A stretch of DNA of 22,977 nt from Pigoraptor chileana. Lineage: Eukaryota; Opisthokonta; Filasterea. The DNA lies in contig CALSCR010001729.1 in NCBI GenBank assembly GCA_943704495.1, forward strand, positions 1-22,977, in the 5' to 3' direction. This document shows, piece after piece, positions 1 through 9,667 of the stretch. A program made the position numbers and the translations under genes. The notes beneath the pieces were generated by a model. That model saw only the letters and a list, made by a program, of their open reading frames with translations, made no database searches and was not told the DNA's origin. Position 1 is the first letter of the stretch; every line of letters starts with the position of its first letter.

Positions 1-20
1 GTCAGAAACCTGGAACCCAA

Positions 21-50
21 TGTTGGAGTCGATGGGCTAAACGCCTAAGG
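21..50 (-). repeat. divergent copy of dispersed ~50-bp repeat
   Basis: On the minus strand this matches the 3' 30 bases of the repeat copy at 5919-5969 at 23 of 30 positions (hand alignment, no gaps). The shared blocks are CCTTAGGC, GCCCAT and GACTCCA. It is the most divergent of the copies listed. Confidence 0.4.
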
Positions 51-278
51 CAAACACAAGGAACTAAGGTCTCTGTGTGCATTCGCATTTGGCGCATCTT
101 TGTGCAGTTTTGATTGACGAGTGGATGCCCCAGAGGCATGACCCTTGCCGTGTGTCGCAAATGCACAGCTGGCACTTAGTAATGCGAGCGCGAAGAGGAC
201 AAGTGTGAAGGATGAAACTCCGGATATTTGTGGATTGGATCGTGACGGCCGCAGCGCATGCGACAGGCGGCGCACCAT
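45..278 (-). CDS. possible secreted protein, first exon or short ORF
   Basis: A minus-strand ORF starts with ATG at 278. After a basic stretch of about 23 residues it has a hydrophobic run (FTLVLFALALLSASCAFA) that looks like a signal-peptide core with an AFA cleavage site. The rest is short, polar and rich in His, Ser and Ala. No domain is recognised. The in-frame stop at 45-47 falls inside a divergent copy of the dispersed repeat that sits in introns elsewhere in this window. The true coding sequence may therefore splice out before this point and continue past the left edge. No clear donor was identified, so this is a weak call. Confidence 0.35.
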   Translation of the reverse strand: MVRRLSHALRPSRSNPQISGVSSFTLVLFALALLSASCAFATHGKGHASGASTRQSKLHKDAPNANAHRDLSSLCLP

Positions 279-1026
279 TTCTTCGCCGAGATTAATTGCG
301 CGAATCTTCCATACTGTTTGCGAGTAAGTGAGAGTGGTCGCAAGGAGGTCTGTCTATCAAGCCTCGCTTTCACTGTGCGATGAAGTCGCCATTGAGTGAT
401 CAAGTGAGGAGTAGTGTGATCCACTTCGGACTGATATGTGATTTTTCCACAATCAAATTGTATAATAAAGACTTCCATGGGTGGAAAAATGTATGCCACA
501 TTTGAAGCAAACTGCATCGAAGACATCACATATATGTTGTCATTTGCACCTTCTCATAGTTTAATCCCACCGTTCACTCTTTCCTGAAGAGTGACACCAT
601 ATACTAAATGGCGCATCCAACCAATGGCACGCAACCGCTCATATGCCCCACGTGACCCGTGAAGCAATCTTTCTACGCACATGCCGCACTCAAAGGCAAA
701 CTCTGATGAAAAGGGAGCAAGGGTCGAAGAGGAAGACACAACAAAAAGTCAGGAGGACCACACTAGAGACACCATGCGACAAGATGCCCCCAAAAATGAA
801 AACGAGGTATACAATGACCAATACAGAGAGAGAGAGAGAGAGAAAGAAGAGACAGAAGGACAAAGGAATAAACAAACGAAAGGAAAACACAGTTCCCGCT
901 GTACATACGCCAACGCACACGCAACACGCAAACGCAAACGCCAACGCCAACGCCAATGCCGCAAACACGCAACCAACACCATCCAGCCAACCACGCCGCC
1001 TCACACTCCCACATCTGCAAGAGAGC
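279..1026. other. spacer, low-complexity, no gene seen
   Basis: This 3' flank of the MLX-like gene holds no convincing coding region. It includes a GA microsatellite at about 827-844 and an AACGCC/AACGCA hexamer-like run at about 920-960. The plus strand at 781-960 is strongly T-poor (13 T in 180 by hand count). Long ORFs here exist because of this skew and do not look like proteins. Confidence 0.6.
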
Positions 1027-3445
1027 TCATACTCGTGGGGGCTGCGGGAAGCCGTGGAGACCAGCGGCCATGGCGGCGGCCATAGCTGCAGCCTGCTGTT
1101 GTTGTGCCGCAGACAGCGATTGCTGATGTTGCTGATGTTGCTGTTGCTGCTGCTGCTGCTGTTGTTGGAAGTGTTGATGCAGCTGCTGTATCTGCTGTTG
1201 CATCTGCAGAGGAATTGCACCCGACCCCAGACCCAGACCCAGACCCAGACCCAGGTTTCCCTGTTGCGACTGGGACTGAGACTGGGACTGTTGTTGTTGC
1301 TGTTGTGGTTGTTGTTGCTGTTGCTGTTGCTGTTGCTGTTGGCCCTGCCCCTGAGATGCGTCAGCCACGCCCTGCTGCCCCTGCGACGCCCGCCGACCCG
1401 CACCAGTGCCATTGAACATCGTCACAACGTTGGTGATTGTCTCGCCAATCTTTTGGACCATCGGCACATTCATGTACTCAAGCTTACACGACAGCGACTC
1501 TGTGCATGCACTGAGGCCGCCCGACCACCGCTTGACGCGATTGATTGAATCCTCCGTGAAAAAGCGCGAGCCAAGCATCCTGCAAAACCAAGGAATACAA
1601 ATACAAGCACACATATTCGTCCAAGGCAATGATAGAACAAAATCCGCCGGTGAGTCAAGAGCGCATTGTTGGGCGCAGCACACCATGGCTTTCAGTCGGC
1701 AACTCGTCAAAGCCCACGAGACTGAGCAAGTGCAGTCTTAGCAGAGTGCGTGCAGTGGCCATATGCTACCGCTCCCTTCAATCCCAAAACACACCTGAGC
1801 GACACCAGAAAGGATTCGCGCAAGGATTCCGGCCGACAATATTGATCAAACCACGCCATAAGCGACGCGCTGAAGGCATCCGGGGAATCTAATGATACGG
1901 TTGAATTGAAACTCTCGAACAAGCCGTCCACAACCGAGCAAAACTGCGTGATGGACGGAAAGCGGGTAGTGCATATAAGCGCGGGTAACACCTAACAAAG
2001 CTGCGCTTAAGTGAGCTGCAGATGCTCAAAAGCTCACATGCACCACCAATAAATGCAAGATGTGGGGTAACGGCCAAATCTCGTTGCCCGAAGCTTCAAA
2101 CACGACGTACTAAAGAGTACCCACAATGTAAAACTTGACGTTCTCCGCAAGAAAGTTGGGGTTTGGCGGCTGCGTTGCGGTGCCTCCACCGGTCCTTACG
2201 GGAACCGACGATCCGCCACCGCCAGTCGCCGCCGACGCAATGGCCTTCATATCGGCGTCGGTGAGCTGGCCATACTGCTGAAAGTTCTTGATGATCAGGC
2301 GCAGCTGGCACACCTCCTTGCGTAGGCGGTTCACTTCCTCCACAAGCGTCGACTTTTCCCGTATCATGTGGGCGATGTAGTCAACGGCTTTACGCAGGAC
2401 GGTGGCCTTGCTAAACTTGGAGCTTGGTGCCTTTTTACACGCCGGGATCATGTGCTGCAGCTGGTCAAATCCTTCCTTAATGTTGTTCCGGCGCTTCTGC
2501 TCGGCGGCAATGTGGGCGCTGCGACGCACGGCAGCGGCCTGCACATTGTCGCCAAACTCAGACGGCGATGGCTCACCAGACATACTGCAGAGATCAAACA
2601 AAATGCAAGGAGAAAGGTAAATGCGAGCAAAACAAATATTCAGAATGGCGCATAATAAGAAACAGGAGAATTCGGCCAGATCCAATAGCGCACGCATCCC
2701 ACCTGTCCCGCCTGTCCGACTCAGTGCTGTATCCGTCGTACGGCGACTCTCCGTTGCGCATGCTCTGGATGCTCGACATGATCTCATCAAGCGATGTTTC
2801 CCCTGGAGGCGAAAACCCAACATCCTCCTGCTTCACCGTCATAAGCCCCTGAATAGGCATTGGCATCGGTACCGACACCGCATTGCTCCCTTTATAGAAC
2901 AAAAAACATGGCGACAAAAAAAGAGATAAGGATTCAATAGTGTGCGGGATAGATGCAGTTGTGATCATCAAGAGTAGGATTCTGAAATGAGAAAATCCAA
3001 AGTTGTCGCACACTTCGAACTGAGTCTAATCGAGTTGCACACCTTCAGATGATCCGGGAAAAGACGTGAAGCCACCCAGACCCGCCATCTGTTGCAAGAA
3101 TGCATCCGGTGGCATTCCGAGACCCATCGGCATCGGCATGCCCAACTGGCCGAGTCCACCGGGTGGCATGGCCCCGAAGGCAGCAAAAGGGTTGGGATTT
3201 CCAAAGATGTCCAAGTTCGGATCAAGAAAGCCATCAAGCAATCCATAAGCAGCGGCGCTCTGCATTTGCATTTCCAGAGCAAGGAGCGCGGCGGGGTCGG
3301 CCAGTCCGAGGGCACCCGGAGGAAGCTGACCGTGTGCGTGCGCGAGCGCTGCGTTGTGCTGCCCACTGGCAGCGGCGGCGAGCTGCATATTGGTCAGGAT
3401 CCCAGTCTCCTTTGGAGCCACGGGACGCTTGAGGGCGGCGTCCAT
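1027..3445 (-). CDS. MLX: MLX/Mondo-family bHLH-zipper transcription factor
   Basis: Five exons on the minus strand: 3445-3043, 2889-2703, 2584-2125, 1943-1795 and 1579-1027, about 583 residues. All junctions are GT-AG and frame-consistent. Residues 217-295 form the basic region, helix-loop-helix and leucine zipper. The basic region RRSAHIAAEQKRRNNIK carries the His-Glu-Arg pattern (H221, E225, R229) of CACGTG E-box binders. Residues 345-400 match the C-terminal dimerisation domain of MLX and Mondo (FCSVVDGLFESFNS and CRPESLRES against MLX FQGIMDSLFQSFNA and CKPQTLREI). That domain plus the zipper makes the family call strong. Known members heterodimerise and act as glucose or lipid sensors in cytoplasm and nucleus. 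The N-terminus is Met/Pro/Gly/Ala-rich, with no Mondo glucose-response domain seen, so MLX fits better than MondoA/ChREBP. Unusually, a Gln/Ser/Gly-Leu-rich tail of about 180 residues follows the dimerisation domain. ATG 3445 is the first in-frame ATG; an upstream exon is possible. Confidence 0.9.
1104..1345 (-). repeat. CAG/CAA-type tract encoding poly-Gln, with GGGTCT hexamers
   Basis: This part of the last MLX-like exon encodes two long Gln runs separated by Ser-Gln and Gly-Leu repeats. The Gly-Leu part (1225-1252) is a GGGTCT-type hexamer array on the coding strand, with five G runs spaced three bases apart. Confidence 0.85.
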
Positions 3446-4557
3446 TATTTCGCGGCCGGAGTCTTCGAGGGGCGGACAACTGGACGGTTGCTCACCGCGC
3501 CGTTCACCGCTCGAAGCAAGCGACTGACGCACCCGTGCGAGCAAAGAGCAATATACGTAAGGCGATTATGGAAAAAGCGGTGTCGCGAAAGGCGCCCTCA
3601 GCTAAACACACAAGAGCCCAATGTGGAATTTGATGCTCAATTCGAACACGATCCTGCGTGCGGCGGGGTTATCTGAAGTAGTTGTTAGAGAGTGATGGAG
3701 AGTTAATGTCGGATACAAAAGGCGTAGACAGCGAGTCCGAGTGGCTTGACGTGCTCACAACACAACGCCATCACACAACAAGGAGGAAGTGGAAGGAAAA
3801 CGACGGGACGAGCGACAGTCTGATTTGCCGCGGGAGGCTTCAGGACGGAAACAAAACGCGAGAGAAAGGCAAACTCGGCTGTGTTTGAGATGCGATGCCC
3901 CTGCCAAAGTGCAGTTGTGTGTGGCAGGCAGTGCATGCACTCAGAGTGTATGTGTATGCAGGCACTTTCTACTACGAGGGGCGCACAATATTTTAGTAAG
4001 TTTTTGTCGTGTAAGCCTGGGTAGGCGCGAGGATTAAATAAATATGTCGCAATTTAGACGCGAGTGTGAGTTATGTATAGAGTTTCTTTTGGAATCCATC
4101 AATTATTTTCCGACATATGTAATAAATAAATTTTTTTTGAGAGGCCAAATTGTTTTTTTCGCATTGAAAGCACTAATTCATGAGTATAGTACATTTCGCT
4201 ATGAACCAACCGAAATCGATGACGCTATGTCAGATTGGACGCATGCCCTCACTGTGCAGAGTTAATTGCGCACCGCCCACAGTATGGATTAACTATTAGG
4301 CAAGCGTTTATTACCGCTGCACTCGCCCGATCATCCCGAGCCCAAAAATACGCTATCACGTGTTGGTGCGGCCTTGAAAGAAGCTTCTGCGGCACTCGAA
4401 TTGGACGTGGGGCCGAAATTTGCATTGATTTGGGGACTGTGGGCAGTTCGCGCGGGCCGAGACGTGGTTTTGGCGGGAACCCATTTTTGGCGGGAGCATT
4501 CAAACGCGTCGCCGACAAACAACGGGTGCGATTACGGACAACATTTGTCGTGGCAGA
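3446..4557. other. upstream region of MLX-like gene, no coding gene supported
   Basis: This 1.1-kb spacer lies between the methyltransferase 3' end and the MLX-like start codon. It is AT-rich at 4030-4140, with AATAAA-like hexamers on the plus strand near 4036 and 4124. It contains the nonamer GCCAAATTG at 4144-4152 and two E2F-like sites near 4468-4496. The ORF at 4235-4648 has no ATG start and no recognisable protein. A non-coding 5' exon of the MLX-like gene could lie here but cannot be shown. Confidence 0.5.
4468..4496 (+). promoter_or_regulatory. two tandem E2F-like sites
   Basis: TTTTGGCGGGAA at 4468-4479 and TTTTTGGCGGGAG at 4484-4496 both fit the E2F/DP consensus TTTSGCGS, 17 bp apart in the same orientation. 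They lie about 1 kb upstream of the MLX-like ATG and just 3' of the methyltransferase. Which gene they serve is inference. Confidence 0.5.
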
Positions 4558-6941
4558 TCACGCCCTCCGAGGAGTCCAATCACTGGGCTTCGTGAACATA
4601 AACAGCCTACAGCAGACGAAAAGAGGAATATGCAGAGATACGAGATGAGAACTAATCAGCACACAAACGAGTAGCAGTAGTCTTTAAATTTCGATATAAC
4701 AAAATTATCCAACAAGAAGTGAGGGCGATATGAGATACGCCCTCTGGATTCTTTCCGTCTGGCACGCCTGCATAGCCAGTCCCGATAGCGAACGTTACTC
4801 ACTTGTATGTCTCTTTGTCCTGATATGTCCAATCTCTCGTGTTGTAATTGCCCATGTATTTGGGCGGTATTGGCTTGCTGTTGTGCCGCACACAGAACCA
4901 ACAAAACAACAGTAAATATCACAATTGACTCAAGTTGTCGAAATAGAATGCCATCACAGACACAGAGGAGACACGCATGCATTCACCAGATGAATCGGCA
5001 CAGACACAGACATTACATACCCCGACGCGAAACAGCAAACAACATTTGTGCGTCACTGGCCACACGAAATAAACAACAAACAAGTTGGCTTCCTCATCTT
5101 ACCTGTCAACTGTGAACCCGGCGTCGCCGATCTGGCGAACAAACTCGGACACTCCCTAAGGAAGAGACAGAAAGGAAACAAGCATGGGTGATTCGCACCA
5201 ACACAATGGATCCGCAATTAATGTATGCGACACATCAGGACGAGACGACACAGAGGCATATAGCTGCGCCATCAAGACTGTTGCACTGCAAAAGAGGGGA
5301 ATTGTGGCCACTCGCACCGCAGCATGTGTCCCTAATGATAACACACACACCCCTACTGTCACAGTCGGGTGCACACACACATACACACAGCCGGCAGGAC
5401 ACAGCCCATCCACAATACACATCAGCACTCACATCGCGATCATCGGACAGCACCTCGTAGAAAGTGCCACCGGGCTTTAAGAAGGCCTTGCACACGCGCA
5501 CAAGCGACACCACACTCAGAAGCGAGTATGTAAGCTCAGCACCGATGATTATGTCGACGGGTGCAATGTCAATGTTCGTCCGATCGCGCATCGAAAAGCG
5601 GCACGATTCACTCCCAAAGCAGTCGCACCGAAACCGCGAGGACTCGGCAAAAACGACGCCTTCAAGAGGAAAGAAATACACACACAGGCAGTAAGTAGTT
5701 AGTGTGCATGCACACTCTGTTGTGTGTCCGTCTGTATCGGTCACGTGTTTGTTGAAATATAAACGTCATATGAATGCATGCAAGGTGTTTTTCAAACGTG
5801 CATCATATGGATGTATGAGGTGCGTGAGTGTGCGCGCGTGTGTGATACCTCCAGTACTCAAAACTGCAGGCATAAGCCTACCACTCCAACACGCACGCGC
5901 GCGAGATTGTGTATGTGAGATGTCGGATTCTAGTCAGTGCCTTAGGCACTGTGCCCATGGACTCCACAAGTGTATGTAAGGGAGAGATGTGCGGGTCATA
6001 CAAGGATTACACAGCACACAGATGGACACACACACACACACACTCAGACAGTTAGAAAATATGATCCCGTCCTGATCAGCACACCCGACCCTCACCCTCG
6101 TGGCCGCCATGGCACTTTGCTGCACATGCCGCACAGCACCCTTCCGCCGCCGCATCTCCGTAGCATTGTCGACACCGAAACCAATTCTGCGTCAAAAATG
6201 CCTTCCCGTGTTCCTTGCACGTACACTCTGCTGCGGCCGCATCCTTCTGCCCGCTGCCCACGCCATCGCTTGCATCACCGCTTGTTTCGTCGCGCACAGC
6301 ATCCCAATCCAGAAAGCCGACAGACGCATTCGTGCCACTCCACGTTTGTTTGGGTGCATCATCAGCCGCTTCGTCCTCGTCACTGCTGTCGCGGTAGCCG
6401 TCAGGATCGCTGTTAATCTTAATGTTGTATTCGATGTTATCCAGCACAGTGTCGATATAGTCTGTGAGCGTCACGTGGTCGGCGTAACGTGCGCAGAGTA
6501 TACCAGCGAGCCCACAGCCACTGCCCAGCTCAAGAACAGTTTTGCCACGAAATTCTGTCGGATTATCGTAAATCCATCTGTACATACACACACACCCCCA
6601 AACCACATTGTAAGAAACATTAATGAGTGAGCGATGGATAACTTCGCCTTGGCTGCATAGTGTCTGGAATCAGGGGAAACAGCCTCGCAACGGCGCGCAA
6701 ACCATGCATCACAGTGCATCCTTGCTGCTCACCGCGCCAGAATAACGCCGCCATCCCACAAGGCGCACCCGAGAGCACCCGCAGCAACCGATATTTCACG
6801 GATGAAAACGACGTCCTTGTGCTTTCTCCGCTTTTTGTCGTAGTCGCCGAACCCGATTGTCTTGCGTTCATACTTCTTGCCGAGGGCGAGGGACCGCCAG
6901 TCGACCTCAACCTGACCAATCTTATCGCGACCGTTGTGCAT
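4558..6941 (-). CDS. methyltransferase (class-16 type) with inserted UBR-type zinc finger
   Basis: Six exons on the minus strand: 6941-6733, 6577-6096, 5659-5433, 5155-5103, 4877-4803 and 4606-4558, about 364 residues, all GT-AG and frame-consistent. A TAA lies in frame just upstream of the ATG. Residues 60-125 start a Rossmann methyltransferase of the METTL21/EEF-lysine-methyltransferase type: WDGGVILARWI, the SAM-binding VLELGSGCGLAGI, then TLTDY. After FLDWDA (residues 158-162) and an acidic, low-complexity stretch comes a Cys/His cluster at 187-252 (CRQC, CHGGHEG, FRCDCFG) resembling the UBR box of UBR7 and N-recognins. The fold resumes at PVDIIIGAELTYS (264-276), then FLKPGGTFYEV and a final strand YKLFMFTK. 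The last intron (4607-4802, donor GTGAGT) is my choice; unspliced, the protein would stop at 4799. Protein methylation is likely from the family; the substrate is unknown. It shares a 390-bp divergent promoter region with the next gene. Confidence 0.83.
5919..5969 (+). repeat. dispersed ~50-bp repeat, copy in methyltransferase intron 2
   Basis: This 51-bp element contains the core CTTAGGCACTGTGCCCATGG. It aligns without gaps to 11044-11094 with 8 mismatches, and to the reverse complement of 18677-18725 with 9 mismatches in 49 (hand count). The core includes a short inverted repeat, GGCAC-T-GTGCC. It is antisense to its host gene. Confidence 0.75.
6026..6042 (+). repeat. AC microsatellite
   Basis: A run of AC dinucleotides in intron 2 of the methyltransferase gene. 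Shorter AC/TG runs occur in its intron 3 (about 5340-5395) and in introns of neighbouring genes. Confidence 0.9.
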
Positions 6942-7331
6942 CTTTGCGATCTTTTAGCATGCAATTAGTCCTCACTTTTGGAAAAAAGGCTACCTCCGTT
7001 GCTTAGAAAAATGGAATATGCATGATCACAACATGAGAAATGGATTGGGACTTTGTCCGCATAGACTGATAATTGGCAGACACGCTTTCGAATAGGGTTA
7101 GTTTTGTGCCGGGGTTGATTCATGCAAGGGTTGAAGACACACTGATGCAAATTTGACTTTTAATGGCGGAAACCGCATCTTGATCAAGACGGGACGTAGA
7201 AAAACAAAGGTGTGATGTGTGCCCACACATCTCATTTTCATGAATCTAGTTCTGCAACGTATTAATTATCATAGCAGTTGGAAAGACGCCGACGTGACTT
7301 CACTGGTGCCACCCTATTAAAAGTGCAGTCG
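6942..7331. promoter_or_regulatory. divergent promoter region, methyltransferase / orphan gene
   Basis: This 390-bp spacer lies between two start codons on opposite strands. It holds AATGGCGGAAAC at about 7162, a weak E2F-like match, and TAGGGTTAG at about 7093-7101. No TATA box is obvious. Shared regulation of the two genes is inferred from the arrangement only. Confidence 0.45.
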
Positions 7332-9002
7332 ATGGCTTCTGGCGACAGCGGGGTCGCCGGCGCGCCCACACAGCCGCAAACAATGGACTTTGTGGGACTC
7401 ATGGGGGAGCTTGGGGGCCTTCCATTCCTCACCGGTCTCCTGAATAGGCTGACAACAGTGCTTGATTTCGGCATCCAGAAGCGCGTCGATATCCGTCAGG
7501 GCCTTGAATATCTTCTCGATGGCGCTGAGGTGCACCGGATGGTGGAAGGCTTCGCAGACGGTATTCCCAGCGACGGAGTAACCGCGGTCGATCCGTCGCT
7601 GCTGCACATTCGATGGGGCCCAATCGACGAGCCACGGATGAGCGCTGTCCTTGACGCGAGTGGCGCCACGCCAACATCCTCGCGGAGATCGAGCACATCG
7701 TCGTCTGTATCGAAGGGCGGAAGCGACTTGAAAGCAACGGTCGCCGGTGACGCATCCACCGGTGACACACCCACCCCTGCTCCAACACCATCTGCGCAAA
7801 AGGGAGATGCCATGCCTTCAGGAACACCCGCCAATCTGTCGCCAAATGTTGCCTCTGAAGTGCTCATCCCGAGCCCACCGGACAACCAGTTTCGCATTCG
7901 GCTTGTGGCTGGCGCAGCGGCGTCAGAGTCCAATCACATCGGCGGACTTGCCGGCGTCGATGACTTTTTCTCTGCGTCTTGGTTCAAATCGTTTCTCGAG
8001 CGGCTTTTTGCATCGACATTTACTCACACGGATGCGGATTTGATCAGTGCTGCGGAAGCGCAGTTTCCGCTCAGCTGGGCCGTGTGGGGTCGCGTGTTTG
8101 TCCTTGATAAGATCACAATGTACGAGCCGAACCGCACTCCCGAGGGACTCGTCTCATTTGCTTTGCGCCTTCCAATCAACATGCGCGTGCTGCGGGAACA
8201 CTACCCCCACATTGCGGATCTTTTTGACTTTCTCGCACACATTGGGGTCTCCATTGGCAGCAGCGGCGGCGATCCCCGCAAGGTGATTGCACGGATGAGC
8301 TACGACGCGTCGTCAAAGTCAATGACCGTGCGTGCACTGCTCCGACCGTCGGACGGACGCCTCGTGTGGTCCACCGCAGCGGATCCGCTGAAACCGTTCA
8401 TCGACGATGCACCCGGTGCAGCCTCGCGCGAGCCCATCCCATTCTCGTTCGACCTCAGCGAGGAACCTGCGCTGTCGGTTGTGATAGACACAAGCGCCAA
8501 GCTGCTGCTCAATCTCGCGTCCGTGCGCCTGCCCCGGATGGACTTTGAGCTGTCGTCGCCGCGCAATGGACGGGCTGTATTTCGGCTCAAGGGCGTCGAC
8601 TCTGCGTGGATATTTTTTAGGAAACTTTTTGGCTTTGAGCGGATCATTCAGTGCATGATCAACCACTTTGCCGTCCATATTGGTCTCGGTTCGCGCCCCG
8701 CACTTGCCGCGCCCGCTGCCGTGGAGAAGACGCACGCGACAAAGGGGGCTGTCGATTCGAATGTCGACGGCGTGCCTCCCACAGCTGGTGACAGTGGGGT
8801 AGCGGTCGGTGCAGCGCCGCCGGGTGACATACGACACTGGTTCAATATGACGTTCCACGGCGTGCTTCCGCGGACGCTGGCCGTGCGCGTGATTGCCCGC
8901 ATGTGGCGGTACTTTGTGCACAGCGAGGCATACATGGACATTCTCTTTCTCGCGCGCGACCTGTGCACCGGATTTGTTGCCGACCTCATCAAGTACCAGT
9001 GA
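7332..9002 (+). CDS. unrecognised 556-residue protein, intronless
   Basis: A single uninterrupted ORF from ATG 7332 to TGA 9000-9002. A TAG at 7272-7274 closes the frame upstream, so 7332 is the first usable ATG. I do not recognise a family. The N-terminal 100 residues have an amphipathic, Leu/Gly-rich look (FVGLMGELGGLPFLTGLL). Residues 110-180 are Ser/Thr/Pro/Ala-rich and probably disordered. Residues 185-450 look folded and alternate hydrophobic and polar residues in a beta-like way (for example VIARMSYDASSKSMTVRALL). A second disordered linker precedes the C-terminal block (WFNMTFHGVLPRTLAVRVIA). There is no signal peptide or clear membrane span. Codon use is GC-rich at third positions, as in its neighbours, so it is very probably a real gene. 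It is head-to-head with the methyltransferase. Confidence 0.85.
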   Translation: MASGDSGVAGAPTQPQTMDFVGLMGELGGLPFLTGLLNRLTTVLDFGIQKRVDIRQGLEYLLDGAEVHRMVEGFADGIPSDGVTAVDPSLLHIRWGPIDEPRMSAVLDASGATPTSSRRSSTSSSVSKGGSDLKATVAGDASTGDTPTPAPTPSAQKGDAMPSGTPANLSPNVASEVLIPSPPDNQFRIRLVAGAAASESNHIGGLAGVDDFFSASWFKSFLERLFASTFTHTDADLISAAEAQFPLSWAVWGRVFVLDKITMYEPNRTPEGLVSFALRLPINMRVLREHYPHIADLFDFLAHIGVSIGSSGGDPRKVIARMSYDASSKSMTVRALLRPSDGRLVWSTAADPLKPFIDDAPGAASREPIPFSFDLSEEPALSVVIDTSAKLLLNLASVRLPRMDFELSSPRNGRAVFRLKGVDSAWIFFRKLFGFERIIQCMINHFAVHIGLGSRPALAAPAAVEKTHATKGAVDSNVDGVPPTAGDSGVAVGAAPPGDIRHWFNMTFHGVLPRTLAVRVIARMWRYFVHSEAYMDILFLARDLCTGFVADLIKYQ

Positions 9003-9064
9003 ATCCACCAACAATGTTTTTGTTGCCGACCTCATCACGTACCAGTGAATCCACCAACAATGTT
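8973..9064 (+). repeat. 46-bp tandem duplication across a stop codon
   Basis: Positions 8973-9018 and 9019-9064 are the same 46-bp unit with one mismatch (A at 8992, C at 9038). The first copy encodes the last nine residues and stop of the orphan gene plus the start of its 3' flank. The second copy lies wholly behind the stop. The near-identity suggests a recent event. Confidence 0.95.
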
Positions 9065-9667
9065 CCATCCGCGCCATTTGGCAGTACTTTGCCTATACAA
9101 GGAAGTAGATGTGGGTTTTATTTCACACCCAACTTACTAGCGGGCCGTTTTGTTTTGTAGATACAGAGAATGCGGTTGGCTATGAGAATCAATCTGAGTC
9201 AAAGTGCGACCACCGAGTCTTGAATGCAATGTGCATGCTTTCGGCTGCGCATTCTGGGCACGTTAAGAATCGTTAAGACTCTTTCTATTTACAACACCTT
9301 CGCGCACGCGATACAGGTACGTTCAGGAATGGAGAATCACAACATGAGGGACCTAAATGGCATTAAACCAAAATTGAAAAAGGCAAAAGTGGAAACAACG
9401 CGCGCACAAGCACAAACTGTACCGACAAAGACAAGACAGACCGACAAACGCAATCGCACAAACGCAATACGCAAAATGCAACAACGCAAATTCCAAAGCA
9501 AAAACAGAGACGGCAACACACCAATCGACAGCCCCAAAACCAAACAACGGCGACACGCACAAGGTGGGACGGCGCCAAAACAGAAGTGGACGCTCAACTA
9601 CCGGCCAAGGTGCAATTTCCAAGACCCCCTCGGAAGGTCACCGGCCGCACTCAAATCGGTCAGTTTC
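9003..9667. other. tail-to-tail spacer, T-depleted, no gene seen
   Basis: This is the 3' flank of the orphan gene and of the Zn2Cys6-PAS gene. The plus strand at 9421-9600 has about 10 T in 180 bases and is rich in AACGCA/ACAAA-type words. The ORF at 9224-9679 and its minus-strand Phe/Cys/Leu-rich shadows reflect this skew. No domain is recognised in them. Confidence 0.6.

Noticed and set aside
643-1548. 301-codon plus-strand ORF rich in Leu and Arg.
   Set aside because: It is the antisense of the Gln-rich last exon of the MLX-like gene plus the T-depleted tract, with no protein character of its own.
2968-2985. GTAGGATTCTG in MLX-like intron 1 as another dispersed-repeat copy.
   Set aside because: Only the first ten bases match; the rest of the repeat is absent.
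4235-4648. 137-codon plus-strand ORF.
   Set aside because: It has no ATG at its start, no recognised domain, and overlaps the last exon of the methyltransferase and the E2F-like sites.
8319-9077. 252-codon minus-strand ORF.
   Set aside because: It is a shadow of the orphan plus-strand gene, created by its GC-rich third positions.
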